The position numbers and the translations under genes were made by a program. From NCBI GenBank assembly GCA_045658305.1, contig JAZOUT010000087.1, forward strand, positions 4,327-68,326: a DNA stretch of 64,000 bases, given 5' to 3'. The stretch comes from Aphodosoma sp045658305. GTDB taxonomy: Bacteria; Bacteroidota; Bacteroidia; Bacteroidales; Paludibacteraceae. This document shows positions 11,701-20,045 of the stretch, one piece after another. Position 1 is the stretch's first letter, and the number at the start of each line of letters is the position of its first letter. Below the pieces are notes generated by a model. The model was not told where the DNA came from and made no database searches. It worked only from the letters and a program-made list of their open reading frames with translations.

Positions 11701-14700
11701 CATTCTCATACCAACGAATTTCACAACTATTTGTAGTTACATTTTCTGTATACACCTCTGTTGGAGACAAACAAGTAGGTATTTCAACAACTTCTAAATC
11801 ATCGATAAAGAACTCAGTGCCATTACCTACAACAAATGCAATATGTTTAGCATCCGCAAATTCAGCGAAATCAGGTTTAGCCAAATCAGAAAGGTATGCA
11901 ACAAACTCACTCCATTCATAACTTTTACGCACAAAGACATCCGCAACAGATTCAAATGTTTCCAATGGATTTGTAATATCTTTCACAACACCTACTGAAA
12001 TATGAGCATTATCTTTAGAGGCATGCACATATCCTTTCACAAGATAATTAGCCAATGACGAAACATTAAATTCAGGCAATATTGTCATTGATTCATACAT
12101 CTTATACGAAACTTTACCACTATATGCAACATAATTTGATGGTTCAGATTTACTTGTATATTCATTTGTCAAATTAGAAGACCAACAAACAATATTATTC
12201 AACTCTGGATCATCAAAATTATCATAATACGGCAATTCAAAAGTAGAACAAATTGTACGAAATGTCTTCACATGACTCCATTCGCTTGGTTCAGCACACA
12301 ATGAACGGAAAGAATAGTAATACTCTTTGTTTGTTTGTAAGCCATTGATTTCATAGTGTTTTTCACGTATTGTATCGTGAGCAATATCTGCCACACCATA
12401 CTCAGGGTCGAAATTAACACTTGCCACCTTAACTTCCCAAACATCAGCAATAGAATGGAAGTCTATCTCTGCTGATTTTGCTGTAATTTTAGATTCTTTA
12501 ATTTGAACAGGAGGAGCACATTCTATTTCTTTAACACTGAAATTATCAATAACAGAATTATTTTGCTGAACAGATATACCCCAAGTTATTGTATTTATAC
12601 CAATATAATATACCCCATCTTTAGGTGCATTTATCCAACCTTTATACTCGCGCCACTCACTCACAAGTTCTTGTGTTACCATTGTATCTACGAGCATTGA
12701 CATTTCAGGCTCAACAAAATAAGCCAAACTCAAATTCATACCAAAATCACAATCTTGACGAGCCATTACAGACACTTCATAATTGCTATTTGCCTTCAAA
12801 TAAAATGGACGTAACAACCATGTATCATTATTATAAGGCAACGCAGCAAACATACTACCTTCATATGGCGTCATTGTAATTACTCCATCATCATTATATG
12901 TTCCTGTTTTTGCCACAAATATACCATCAGCAGAAACATTAGCAACTTGTTGATAACAACCAAAAACATATTCGTCGACTGTAAAATTCTCAAATCCTTC
13001 AAAAAATGGATTATCAAAATCAACAACAATAGGAGCACATTGAGTAGAGAATTGAAGAACAAACTCACTCCATGGTCCGTATGTACCATCAGCACATTTA
13101 CGACGAGCATATAATTCATAATCAGTTTGAGGAGTCAAGTCAGTAATAGTAACACTTGCACCAGTTGCATCAAAAATATTTCCTGTATTAGGATTAAATC
13201 CAGGCAAACCAACACTAACTTGCCATACATCAACTTCAGAAGTCAAGTTTGTTACACGAGCTACATTTGTTTTAATAGAGTCAATCTTGACATCCATATA
13301 ATCACACGATGTTTTCTCTCGTATCACAACATTATCAATATACATCGCCATTGTGCCTTGGTGTACACCTTCGAAGATTACGTACTTATTGCCTGACGCT
13401 GTAATAGTAAATTCATATTTATACCAACCTTCTTTTTCTACTTTTGGAGCAAACTGACTACCAACATTGATATATCCTAATTTAGTAGCATTATCAACAT
13501 TAGGTTGATCATTAACCAAAATATTCAAACCCTCGTTATCAACAGCAGAAGTATTATCCATATCTTTAGGCTCAGGCATACGATAAAACCAGAACGAAAC
13601 CACATATTCTTTGCCAGAATTAAAAGTAAACTGAGGTGACACTAACGCCGACTTAATACCCGAACTTGATGTCTGCAATTTAGCAGATGCATCTCCAGAC
13701 TTAATCAATTCTGGATTCCAAAATTTATCATCATTGCGCACCCATGCTTCATCTTTATAGTCTGTAGCAAATTGATCATTAGGATTTCCATATGCCTGAC
13801 TTTGATATTGTCTCCAACAATGAGGAGGGAAACGCTGTTCATCAAATGTTTGAATATATGGTAATGCTGTTATAGCATCACAATCAGTTTCAAATTTTTG
13901 AGCAAACTCAACAGGCTCACCCATATCATCAGCACCACAATTTGAAATAACACGCGCATTAATTGTATATTGAGCACCTGGCGATAAGCTTGTAATATCT
14001 AATTCTGGTGTACCTTCTACAACCAAAGTATTAGATATTTCATGTTGCCCACTTACCAAAGTGTATCTTACATTCCATTTAGATTCATTCAAACCTTTAG
14101 TCCATGATAATTTAACAGAATTTGTAGTTATATTACTCAATTTAATATCGGACACCTTGCGACACAAAGGAGCTAATTTAACCTCTACATCATCAATAAA
14201 CGTACCATACGAACCACCACTCACACCTTCAAAAATAACATATACATTTCCAGCCAAAGGAATATTATATTCATATTTGTACCAACCCTCTTGTTCCTCT
14301 ACTGGATACATTGTATAGATACTATTAATAAAACCTAATTTTGTTCCACCAATAGTATCAGGACGATTGTTAACCCAAATATTCAAACCTTCATGTTCTT
14401 TTGCAGCATAAGTATAAACAGCATCACGATACACCCACAATGACAAATCGTAATGAGTTGGAATATCAACGTATATAGGCTGAGTAACCAAGAGCGTATG
14501 AATTCCAGCTCTTGAATCACGCAACTTAGCCGCATACTTTCCTTCGTACACTTCATCATAACTTGAATTTGATTTACTTAAAGTCCAAGCTTCATCACCA
14601 TAATCAATTCCAGATGACAAACCGCCAGTAGAAGTAGGTTTTATTGTTTGACGCGAGAACCAACATTCAGGAGGAAATATTCCAGCTTCAAAACCTTCGA

Positions 14701-16294
14701 AGAAAATAGTCTCAGCTCTCACCCCACAAGATGTATGTATAGATATAACATTACTCCAAATAGAAGTGTCATTTTCACTACATATAGCACGCACTTTAAT
14801 AGTATATGCCATATTTTTCTCTAAATCATCTATGGTGCAAGGATGAGAATTAACTTTATAAGATTTAGAAATTGTTATAACAGAATCTTTATCAGCAACT
14901 TTAGATTTTCCCACACTATCTTTAGAAACCAATACCTCATAATTACCTGCTACAATATACTCATTCCAATCAATTATAGTGAAAGTAGAATCTGACACTA
15001 TCTCTCTCAAATTTTCCAATTTAGGACATGTTGGAGCTGTAGTAAATTTCATATTATCTACATACACTGTTGCATCTACCCCCGATGGCATAAACACAAC
15101 CACAGCCATACCAACATCAATCAAATCTGTCACAAGTGTATTAAATGTCAAATCTTCCCATTCATTATTTTTTTGAATTTCAACATTTTCCCACAAAGGA
15201 ACAGCTTGCGACATATCAGTAGGATCTGGAGTTAAGAAAATAGAATATTTAGTACCCTTTTTCCCATAAATACTCATTCCTATTTCTATATTATTAGCAG
15301 CCTTATTCAATTGAGGAGAAATAAGATATGCTTCTGAAGAACTCGTTGATGTTAACTTAACTGCAGAAGTTCCTATTTTAATAGCTTCTTGCACTGACAC
15401 ACCAGATTTAGAACCCAACCAACAATCAGGCAAAGTGTTCCAACCATCAAAAGAATGAGAGTATGGCAAATTTTGATTTGGACATAATGTTGTAAATTTT
15501 ACAGTAGCAAAATCAGAAATACCTTGTCCAGAAGCACTACAATTGGTTTTTAAAACAACCTCATAATTAGTAGAAGGAGTCAAACCTTCAACCTCATACA
15601 TATAATCTTCAGCAACAATTGTTTGATTAAAGACATTGGCATTTGTTTTCAAATCTTTAACCTGTAAATCAAAATCTGGTGATTTTGCTCCATCTTTACT
15701 CATTGACCAAATAAGAGAAACCTTATTTTGATTAACGGACATTACAGACAAATCGATAGGACGAGCACAATTAGGCTTAGTAGCAACTTTAACATTGTCT
15801 ATAATATACCATTCTGTTTCAAAAGTACCTTTACCGCCACATTCCAAACGAAAACCTATAGTTACACTATAACCTGCATAATCAGACAAGTCACAAGAAA
15901 CCTCAGTCCAGCCTTTAGTTTGCACCTTAGCTAAAATAACCTCCTTAGCGCCATATTTCAGAAAAACAGACATTTGCGCTATTTGGCCAGGAGCATTAAC
16001 ATTAAAAGTCAATTGACAACCAGCTGGTAACTGATTCAACATTGGAGTTGTTAAAGTGGCATACCCCTTTTGTGTTCCATTAATGGCTTGACATGCCACC
16101 GCTGATGAACCATTAAACCCAGAAGCATAATAAGCCCATTGATTCAAACCAGAAACATAGTCGCTATTATCCCAACCATTTGGAACTCCATAGCGAAGAT
16201 TGTCGAAAGTTTCATTTAATTGCGCACTTACATTTGATGCAAAAAGCACAAAAGAAACAATCAAAACAGCATAGTTTATAAAACGCTTAAACAT
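5738..16294 (-). CDS. 3518-residue T9SS-secreted protein with choice-of-anchor-J/FN3 modules and GCDSI repeats
   Basis: Signal peptide MKRFINYAVLIVSFVLFASNVSA, then about twelve beta-sandwich modules of the choice-of-anchor-J type. Each opens with an F-[DE]-x-x ... P-x-CW-like segment (for example 'LPYSHSFDGWNTLPDCW', 'FFEGFEAGIFPPECW', 'LPYIQTFDEQRFPPHCW') and alternates with fibronectin-III-like modules. Residues of roughly 3110-3435 hold seven repeats of about 45 residues with the pattern C-x-G-x-x-[YF] ... G-x-Y ... GCDSI-x-x-L-x-L-x-V. The last 80 residues are a type-A T9SS sorting tail (NPIGQGQTTYINREF, then VVNSMGQII, VSGLYYIRV, GKLIVK). Expected location is the cell surface or medium after outer-membrane crossing by T9SS. 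Several modules are near duplicates, for instance those with 'EGWYKYEYNIP' and 'EGWYKYEFTIT'. A -7 box lies at 16343-16350. Ligand unknown; no enzyme domain recognised. Confidence 0.93.
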   Translation of the reverse strand: MFKRFINYAVLIVSFVLFASNVSAQLNETFDNLRYGVPNGWDNSDYVSGLNQWAYYASGFNGSSAVACQAINGTQKGYATLTTPMLNQLPAGCQLTFNVNAPGQIAQMSVFLKYGAKEVILAKVQTKGWTEVSCDLSDYAGYSVTIGFRLECGGKGTFETEWYIIDNVKVATKPNCARPIDLSVMSVNQNKVSLIWSMSKDGAKSPDFDLQVKDLKTNANVFNQTIVAEDYMYEVEGLTPSTNYEVVLKTNCSASGQGISDFATVKFTTLCPNQNLPYSHSFDGWNTLPDCWLGSKSGVSVQEAIKIGTSAVKLTSTSSSEAYLISPQLNKAANNIEIGMSIYGKKGTKYSIFLTPDPTDMSQAVPLWENVEIQKNNEWEDLTFNTLVTDLIDVGMAVVVFMPSGVDATVYVDNMKFTTAPTCPKLENLREIVSDSTFTIIDWNEYIVAGNYEVLVSKDSVGKSKVADKDSVITISKSYKVNSHPCTIDDLEKNMAYTIKVRAICSENDTSIWSNVISIHTSCGVRAETIFFEGFEAGIFPPECWFSRQTIKPTSTGGLSSGIDYGDEAWTLSKSNSSYDEVYEGKYAAKLRDSRAGIHTLLVTQPIYVDIPTHYDLSLWVYRDAVYTYAAKEHEGLNIWVNNRPDTIGGTKLGFINSIYTMYPVEEQEGWYKYEYNIPLAGNVYVIFEGVSGGSYGTFIDDVEVKLAPLCRKVSDIKLSNITTNSVKLSWTKGLNESKWNVRYTLVSGQHEISNTLVVEGTPELDITSLSPGAQYTINARVISNCGADDMGEPVEFAQKFETDCDAITALPYIQTFDEQRFPPHCWRQYQSQAYGNPNDQFATDYKDEAWVRNDDKFWNPELIKSGDASAKLQTSSSGIKSALVSPQFTFNSGKEYVVSFWFYRMPEPKDMDNTSAVDNEGLNILVNDQPNVDNATKLGYINVGSQFAPKVEKEGWYKYEFTITASGNKYVIFEGVHQGTMAMYIDNVVIREKTSCDYMDVKIDSIKTNVARVTNLTSEVDVWQVSVGLPGFNPNTGNIFDATGASVTITDLTPQTDYELYARRKCADGTYGPWSEFVLQFSTQCAPIVVDFDNPFFEGFENFTVDEYVFGCYQQVANVSADGIFVAKTGTYNDDGVITMTPYEGSMFAALPYNNDTWLLRPFYLKANSNYEVSVMARQDCDFGMNLSLAYFVEPEMSMLVDTMVTQELVSEWREYKGWINAPKDGVYYIGINTITWGISVQQNNSVIDNFSVKEIECAPPVQIKESKITAKSAEIDFHSIADVWEVKVASVNFDPEYGVADIAHDTIREKHYEINGLQTNKEYYYSFRSLCAEPSEWSHVKTFRTICSTFELPYYDNFDDPELNNIVCWSSNLTNEYTSKSEPSNYVAYSGKVSYKMYESMTILPEFNVSSLANYLVKGYVHASKDNAHISVGVVKDITNPLETFESVADVFVRKSYEWSEFVAYLSDLAKPDFAEFADAKHIAFVVGNGTEFFIDDLEVVEIPTCLSPTEVYTENVTTNSCEIRWYENGSATKWQVNGYYKSELVVDTIVTTNPAIISGLNSASTYNFEIRAICSDVDRSWWSKAGEIKTECASYGLPYDQTFIGTDHPQCWKQGLAYPNKEGNYWIHTMGAYYYKQPYDVDDYNQIVYSKDYTSMLVSPIIDLKDVTDALLSFDLYNENSGSVRILLSKDGGNNFDIVLGSGYTFMTDTLSLHFNLSKYVGNDICIGIEATSSGVGESFVLIDNFSIEEVQSCKRPVSIKLIVAYDTFAKFTLNDTTLNSNWQYVVGQVGFDPNKATPISISSKNFEIQGLNPLSNYEVYVRAVCGSNTYSDWRGPIEFQTACLMDVDFPYYEGFEGITSLNDNCFKLFSFKSLEEPYPTAELNTRTYVSAGTQGLVLVSSPNNCMYFALPLMSKPLRELKISFDYRNEYDADYPTVATSLELGVMADLNVEQSYTRLVELPFTSIHGFESYFYSFADADAKIDLSDKYIVFRYNKNPKDRQAIWAGLDNIEIVPSDYCYTVDGLVVSERLSDGVTLTWNHENSSVTAFEYRLLWNNTEVKTGTVATPSVSLTDLLPATNYQFEVRCQCSADKYSDWETISFRTLANAPTLPYALGFEDEESNNWVYCGEGQTNYFVVGDDKLGVKSGDKALYITNDGQLNQYSIGSASSSYVYRLFDFEPGQYTISYSWKCVGERTDAYNADYGKIYLAPVDKEIVAGRRISSYMDEVSGCIMLSNDNKGLNVSPKWNDVVVDVVFDKAVKYNLVIEWYNNASGGAQTPLAIDDISVRKVQCPMPQSLQLIMVDDVNAKIAINTISDADTYEYRLCKSNDVEDYLSAGSSATKTIELTNLTPATDYYLFVRSVCGEDESSNYQSIAFRTEKAAAVIPYVSDFSNADENSQWIIVNGNQKNGFVIGNDSKSLYITSEPQKAETAVYGYDSNIETAAYAYRLFSFEKGQYAVSYDWKSEGSKLDYGRVFLVPASYDIEAGKRIGNVNVTTYVATLPAECIALDGGILSGKLSSTHVENPFFISEPGRYKLVVQWYNKGDYTGTFPLWLDNVEVNKESCAVIDELKVLDSDYQSVTATFKNYNESATVCAISASNNVDLAFATDTTFADTISFEGLKGSTTYYLFVKAQCYENIASEWQMISFTTDCSPIEVTEANPYFEGFENYLNEANLDNCWTTSYKHAGQLVYVSSDVDMGYNAYAMEGVKYLTLADGNNVVNASRQFYLEGGVYYCISAWSIMSPVVDKEYGRTTLQLKNGEEVLAEQEVSSEKYCEVRRVFVPRETGVYDLGFTLNAGLSVVFASVDNFKVEVLKFGAPDQLEVDTIAKTLAQVSWVGLADRYQVQLYKETELLVDSTTPNLAYLFSNLSPATTYRVRVRGIIDNPRQESDWIETMFTTDCDVALPTFVQNFENVASGSIPVCWDNMSETTLTDNTKNWSIKVDAGNKSASVNTSELYGTAVLLSPMVFVEDNTILSYSYRNLTHTDKLKVEVRGVGVRQFSDVILEGGHSGWQQKLLDLSAYKGDTIQLAFIVDAKANKEGGVIGIDDMRVACYAGEKTDKVSVCQGEGFVGYGFSVSSNELFVGVNTFTKFVTSDNCDTLKHLEVTVNPMSSSHSYDTICRGDIYMWGDIACIETNVYEVWYRGMSSCGCDSVAYLHLEVLDLRENIYATICEGESYKFGNNVYSETGIYVDTIPNSGSCDSVKILTLVVIPTTHESSLTICQSEPFEWNDTLLTTSGRYERRYSNANGCDSIEVLNLTVLSTFVELNATICQGSSYLFGARELTEAGVYVDSMVNILGCDSIITLNLAVREPARGIFEDYVCEGYEYVGFGFKTQAGEIKTDTVLYRTVKTIEGCDSIIELHVDFVPTVHVDTTVGIIQGEYYEFGEKTLTKAGVYKETFVTSLGCDSIVTLTLEVGTSIDNVYALPLIVAPNPIGQGQTTYINREFTAEEQCGLRVEVVNSMGQIIAMQYPTQYPISISGINVSGLYYIRVITGTGDLYVGKLIVK

Positions 16295-16342
16295 AGATAT
16301 ATAGATTTATTTGTTAATAAATAAACAAAACAATTCACCTTG

Positions 16343-16373
16343 CAAATTTAATAAAAATACTCGAAAATTACAA
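16343..16373 (-). promoter_or_regulatory. Promoter of the 3518-residue protein gene
   Basis: Minus-strand -7 box TAAATTTG (16343-16350) with a TTG at 16371-16373, 20 bases upstream. This fits the Bacteroidetes sigma factor consensus. Confidence 0.6.
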
Positions 16374-16384
16374 ATATCAACAAA

Positions 16385-16415
16385 AAGAGGTTAACTATCT
16401 ATAAGCTAACCTCTT
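16385..16415 (-). terminator. ileS terminator
   Basis: Stem AAGAGGTTA / TAACCTCTT with a 13-base loop, downstream of the ileS stop, followed on the minus strand by TTTTTG. Confidence 0.8.
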
Positions 16416-16437
16416 AAAATACCACAAGTAATATTTA

Positions 16438-19400
16438 TTAGACTTTTTTCACTGATACTTTTACGATATACTCCTCAAAATCGAGTTCTGTAGCCTCTGC
16501 AATTGCATCAACCAACTTGATTTCGTTAGCAAGCACTTGACCACCAATATAGTCAGTGTAATTAACTACTGCATCATTGATAGCATCGAGGCGTTCGATT
16601 TCAACCACAATCTTATCGGTGATTTCGTAACCATTCGACTTACGGATGTTTTGGATACGGTTAACCAATTCACGAGCAATACCCTCTTGACGAAGTTCTT
16701 CTGTTACAGTAACATCAAGTGCAATAGTAAGTGTACCTTCGTTAGCAACCAACCAACCTGGCATATCTTCAGTAGCGATTTCTACATCGGCAAGTTCTAC
16801 TACAACTGCGCCCGAAGCTAATGGCAATTCAACCGAGCCATTACGTTCGATTGTAGAGATGTCAGCTTGATCCCAAGCAGAGATAACAGCAGCAATCTCT
16901 TTCATTTGTTTACCATATTTTTTACCTAACGTTTTGAAGTTAGGTTTAATACGTTTCACAAGCGAAATAGACGAATCATCAGCACCTACAATTTCAAGTT
17001 CCTTCACATTCACCTCAGTCTTAATCAGTTCAGCGATATATGACAACTGCTCGCGTGTCTTATCATCTGCAGCAGGGATAACTGCTTTTTGAAGTGGTTG
17101 ACGCACTTTTTTCTCTGCTTTACGACGCAATGCAAGAATCATAGACGATGATGCCTGAGCAAGTTGCATACACTCTTCGAGGTTTTTGTCGATGAGCGAA
17201 TCGTCGCATACAGGGAATTTAGCCAAGTGAACTGATTCTGCAGTCTCTTTGCCTGTAGCGGCATTCAAGTCAAGATACAATTGGTCAGCAAAGAATGGTG
17301 CGATAGGAGCCATAAGTTTTGCTACAGTAGCAAGACAAGTATAAAGAGTTTGATAAGCAGAGATTTTATCTGTATTGTACTCGCCACCCCAATAGCGTTT
17401 GCGGTTGAGACGTACATACCAGTTCGAAAGGTTTTCACCTACGAAGTCTTGAATTGCACGCCCTGCACGAGTTGGCTCGTAGTTTTCGAAGTGCTCTGTG
17501 CACTCTTTAACCAACGTATTCAAAAGAGAAAGAATCCAACGGTCGATTTCAGGACGTTCTGCTACTGGCACATCAGCCTCTTTGTATTCGAAGCCATCCA
17601 CGTTAGCGTAGAGAGCGAAGAATGAGTAAGTATTGTAGAGTGTGCCAAAGAATTTACGGCGCACCTCTTCTACACCATCAACGTCGAACTTGAGGTTATC
17701 CCAAGGCGATGCGTTTGTCATCATATACCAACGCAATGGGTCAGAACCGTATTTCTCGATTGTAGAGAATGGGTCAACAGCATTGCCAAGGCGTTTCGAC
17801 ATCTTGTTACCATTCTTATCAAGCACAAGACCATTAGAGATAACATTCTTGAATGCTACTGAATTAAATACCATTGTGCCGATTGCATGAAGAGTAAAGA
17901 ACCAACCACGAGTTTGATCGACGCCCTCAGAGATGAAGTCGGCTGGGTATACTGATTTAGAGTCGAATGCTTCTTTATTTTCAAATGGGTAGTGGATTTG
18001 AGCGTATGGCATAGCACCAGAGTCGAACCAAACGTCAATCAAGTCGAGTTCGCGTTTCATTGGTTTGCCCGATTCGCTGACAAGGATAATACCATCAACG
18101 TATGGACGGTGAAGGTCGATATTTTTAGGGTCCCAGTTCTCTTTGCTCATGTCGCCGAGACGGAAGTTTTTGTATGGGTTTTCAGTCATGAAACCTGCAG
18201 CAATAGATTTCTCGATTTCGCCCATCAACTCTTCAACAGAACCGATACATTTCTCTTCTGAACCATCTTCAGTGCGCCAGATTGGGAGCGGAGTACCCCA
18301 ATAACGAGAACGTGATAAGTTCCAATCTTGCAAGTTTTCAAGCCATTTACCGAAACGACCAGTACCAGTAGATTGTGGTTTCCAGTTGATAGTTTCATTA
18401 AGAGCAATCATCTCGTCACGTACGGCAGTTGTGCGGATAAACCAAGAGTCAAGTGGATAATAAAGCACAGGTTTGTCAGTACGCCAGCAATGAGGATAGT
18501 TGTGGACATGTTTTTCGATGCGGAATACTAAATTTTGTTGTTTCAACATCATACAAATAGCCACATCAAGAGTTTCATCCTGGTCAGTGAGAGCTGGGTC
18601 GTAAGCATTTTTCACGAAACGACCAGCAAATTCATTATATTTTTCTACATCAACTTGTACTTTAACAAAATCCGCATCAAGATCTTCGAGCAAGAAGAAT
18701 TTACCTGTCATATCCACCATCGGACGAGTTTCGCCCTTAGCAGTAGTCATAGTCAAGCCAGGAACACCTGCTTTTTTAGCCACGAATGCGTCATCCGCAC
18801 CAAATGTTGGCGCAATGTGTACAATACCAGTACCATCTTCAGTTGTTACATAGTCACCTTGAATTACTCGGAATGCACCTTCTCCTGGATTTACCCAAGG
18901 AATAAGTTGTTCGTATTCAGAATCAACCAAATCAACACCCATACACTCGCCCACTACGCGATAAGGCACAAGTTTGTCGCCTGGTTTATAGTCTTCCATA
19001 GCTACTTCAGCAGCTTTAGGATTGAACAACGAAGCAAACAAAGGTTTAGCCACGATATATGTAGCAGGGATGCCAGTATATGGATTAAAGCTTTCTACTG
19101 CGAGATATTCAATTTTAGGACCAACGCAAAGGGCAGTATTTGAAGGCAAAGTCCAAGGAGTAGTAGTCCAAGCCAAGAAATATACATCACCTTTGAGGTT
19201 GTTGAAACCATTTACTTTTTTAGCTTTGAATTGAGCAGTACAAGTTGTATCTTTTACATCACGATAGCAACCTGGTTGGTTCAATTCGTGAGTAGAAAGA
19301 CCTGTACCAGCAGCTGGCGAATATGGTTGGATAGTATAACCTTTGTACAACAAGCCTTTGTTATACAACTGTTTGAGCAACCACCAAAGTGTTTCAATAT

Positions 19401-19866
19401 ATTTATTATCGTAAGTGATATATGGGTCATTCATATCTACCCAATAACCCATTTTATGAGTAAGATCTTCCCACTCACGAGTATATTTCATAACGTCAGC
19501 ACGACAAGCAGCATTATATTCGTCAACCGAAATCTTCTTACCAATATCTTCTTTAGTGATACCAAGGCGTTTTTCCACACCAAGTTCAACAGGCAAACCG
19601 TGAGTATCCCAACCTGCTTTACGTTTCACTTGGAAACCTTGCATTGTTTTATAACGACAGAAAGTATCTTTAATTGTACGCGCCATAACGTGATGAATAC
19701 CAGGCATACCATTAGCCGAAGGTGGTCCTTCATAAAACACAAACGAAGGATAACCCTCACGTTCAGCAACACTCTTGTGGAACAAATCTTTTGCGTCCCA
19801 CTCCTCTAACATTCTCTTGTTCACATCGGACAAATTTAGTCCGCCATACTCTTTGAATTTTTTCAT
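16438..19866 (-). CDS. ileS: Isoleucine-tRNA ligase, eukaryote-like type
   Basis: Charges tRNA-Ile with isoleucine in the cytoplasm, with ATP. Length is 1142 residues, longer than the roughly 940 of E. coli type IleRS. The class I HIGH signature is at residues 51-60 in the form ANGMPGIHHV, and the second signature is NKMSKRLGN near 687-695. The editing (CP1) domain shows TTTPWTLPSNTAL (234-246) and DGTGIVHIAPTFGADD (344-359), which hydrolyses mischarged Val-tRNA. Anticodon-binding helices (SNWYVRLNRKRYW) follow, then a C-terminal extension. In the known family division this form belongs to the eukaryote-like IleS2 group, whose members are often naturally less sensitive to mupirocin; that is inference here. 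Likely a single-gene unit with its own promoter (19961-19990) and terminator. Confidence 0.97.
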   Translation of the reverse strand: MKKFKEYGGLNLSDVNKRMLEEWDAKDLFHKSVAEREGYPSFVFYEGPPSANGMPGIHHVMARTIKDTFCRYKTMQGFQVKRKAGWDTHGLPVELGVEKRLGITKEDIGKKISVDEYNAACRADVMKYTREWEDLTHKMGYWVDMNDPYITYDNKYIETLWWLLKQLYNKGLLYKGYTIQPYSPAAGTGLSTHELNQPGCYRDVKDTTCTAQFKAKKVNGFNNLKGDVYFLAWTTTPWTLPSNTALCVGPKIEYLAVESFNPYTGIPATYIVAKPLFASLFNPKAAEVAMEDYKPGDKLVPYRVVGECMGVDLVDSEYEQLIPWVNPGEGAFRVIQGDYVTTEDGTGIVHIAPTFGADDAFVAKKAGVPGLTMTTAKGETRPMVDMTGKFFLLEDLDADFVKVQVDVEKYNEFAGRFVKNAYDPALTDQDETLDVAICMMLKQQNLVFRIEKHVHNYPHCWRTDKPVLYYPLDSWFIRTTAVRDEMIALNETINWKPQSTGTGRFGKWLENLQDWNLSRSRYWGTPLPIWRTEDGSEEKCIGSVEELMGEIEKSIAAGFMTENPYKNFRLGDMSKENWDPKNIDLHRPYVDGIILVSESGKPMKRELDLIDVWFDSGAMPYAQIHYPFENKEAFDSKSVYPADFISEGVDQTRGWFFTLHAIGTMVFNSVAFKNVISNGLVLDKNGNKMSKRLGNAVDPFSTIEKYGSDPLRWYMMTNASPWDNLKFDVDGVEEVRRKFFGTLYNTYSFFALYANVDGFEYKEADVPVAERPEIDRWILSLLNTLVKECTEHFENYEPTRAGRAIQDFVGENLSNWYVRLNRKRYWGGEYNTDKISAYQTLYTCLATVAKLMAPIAPFFADQLYLDLNAATGKETAESVHLAKFPVCDDSLIDKNLEECMQLAQASSSMILALRRKAEKKVRQPLQKAVIPAADDKTREQLSYIAELIKTEVNVKELEIVGADDSSISLVKRIKPNFKTLGKKYGKQMKEIAAVISAWDQADISTIERNGSVELPLASGAVVVELADVEIATEDMPGWLVANEGTLTIALDVTVTEELRQEGIARELVNRIQNIRKSNGYEITDKIVVEIERLDAINDAVVNYTDYIGGQVLANEIKLVDAIAEATELDFEEYIVKVSVKKV

Positions 19867-19960
19867 ATCTTATCAGTAATAAGCGCAAGTAGTAAATCAC
19901 AAGACTTACTCGCTATGCTCGTTTTATTTTAATCAAAATACAATAATCCCAAATAAAGCG

Positions 19961-19990
19961 CAAAGGTACAAAAAAAAATTAAAACTTCAA
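19961..19990 (-). promoter_or_regulatory. ileS promoter
   Basis: Minus-strand -7 box TACCTTTG at 19961-19968 with TTG at 19988-19990, spacing 19. It lies about 95 bases upstream of the ileS start. No T-box-like leader is apparent. Confidence 0.7.
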
Positions 19991-19996
19991 ACAAAA

Positions 19997-20020
19997 AGAG
20001 ACGCAAAATATTGCGTCTCT
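19997..20020 (-). terminator. Terminator of the acyl-CoA ligase gene
   Basis: Perfect 10-bp stem AGAGACGCAA / TTGCGTCTCT with loop AATA, followed on the minus strand by TTTTTG. Member of the recurring AGAG[AG][TC]GCAA hairpin family. It overlaps the -33 side of the ileS promoter region. Confidence 0.85.
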
Positions 20021-20045
20021 ACATATTATATAATACAAAACTACC

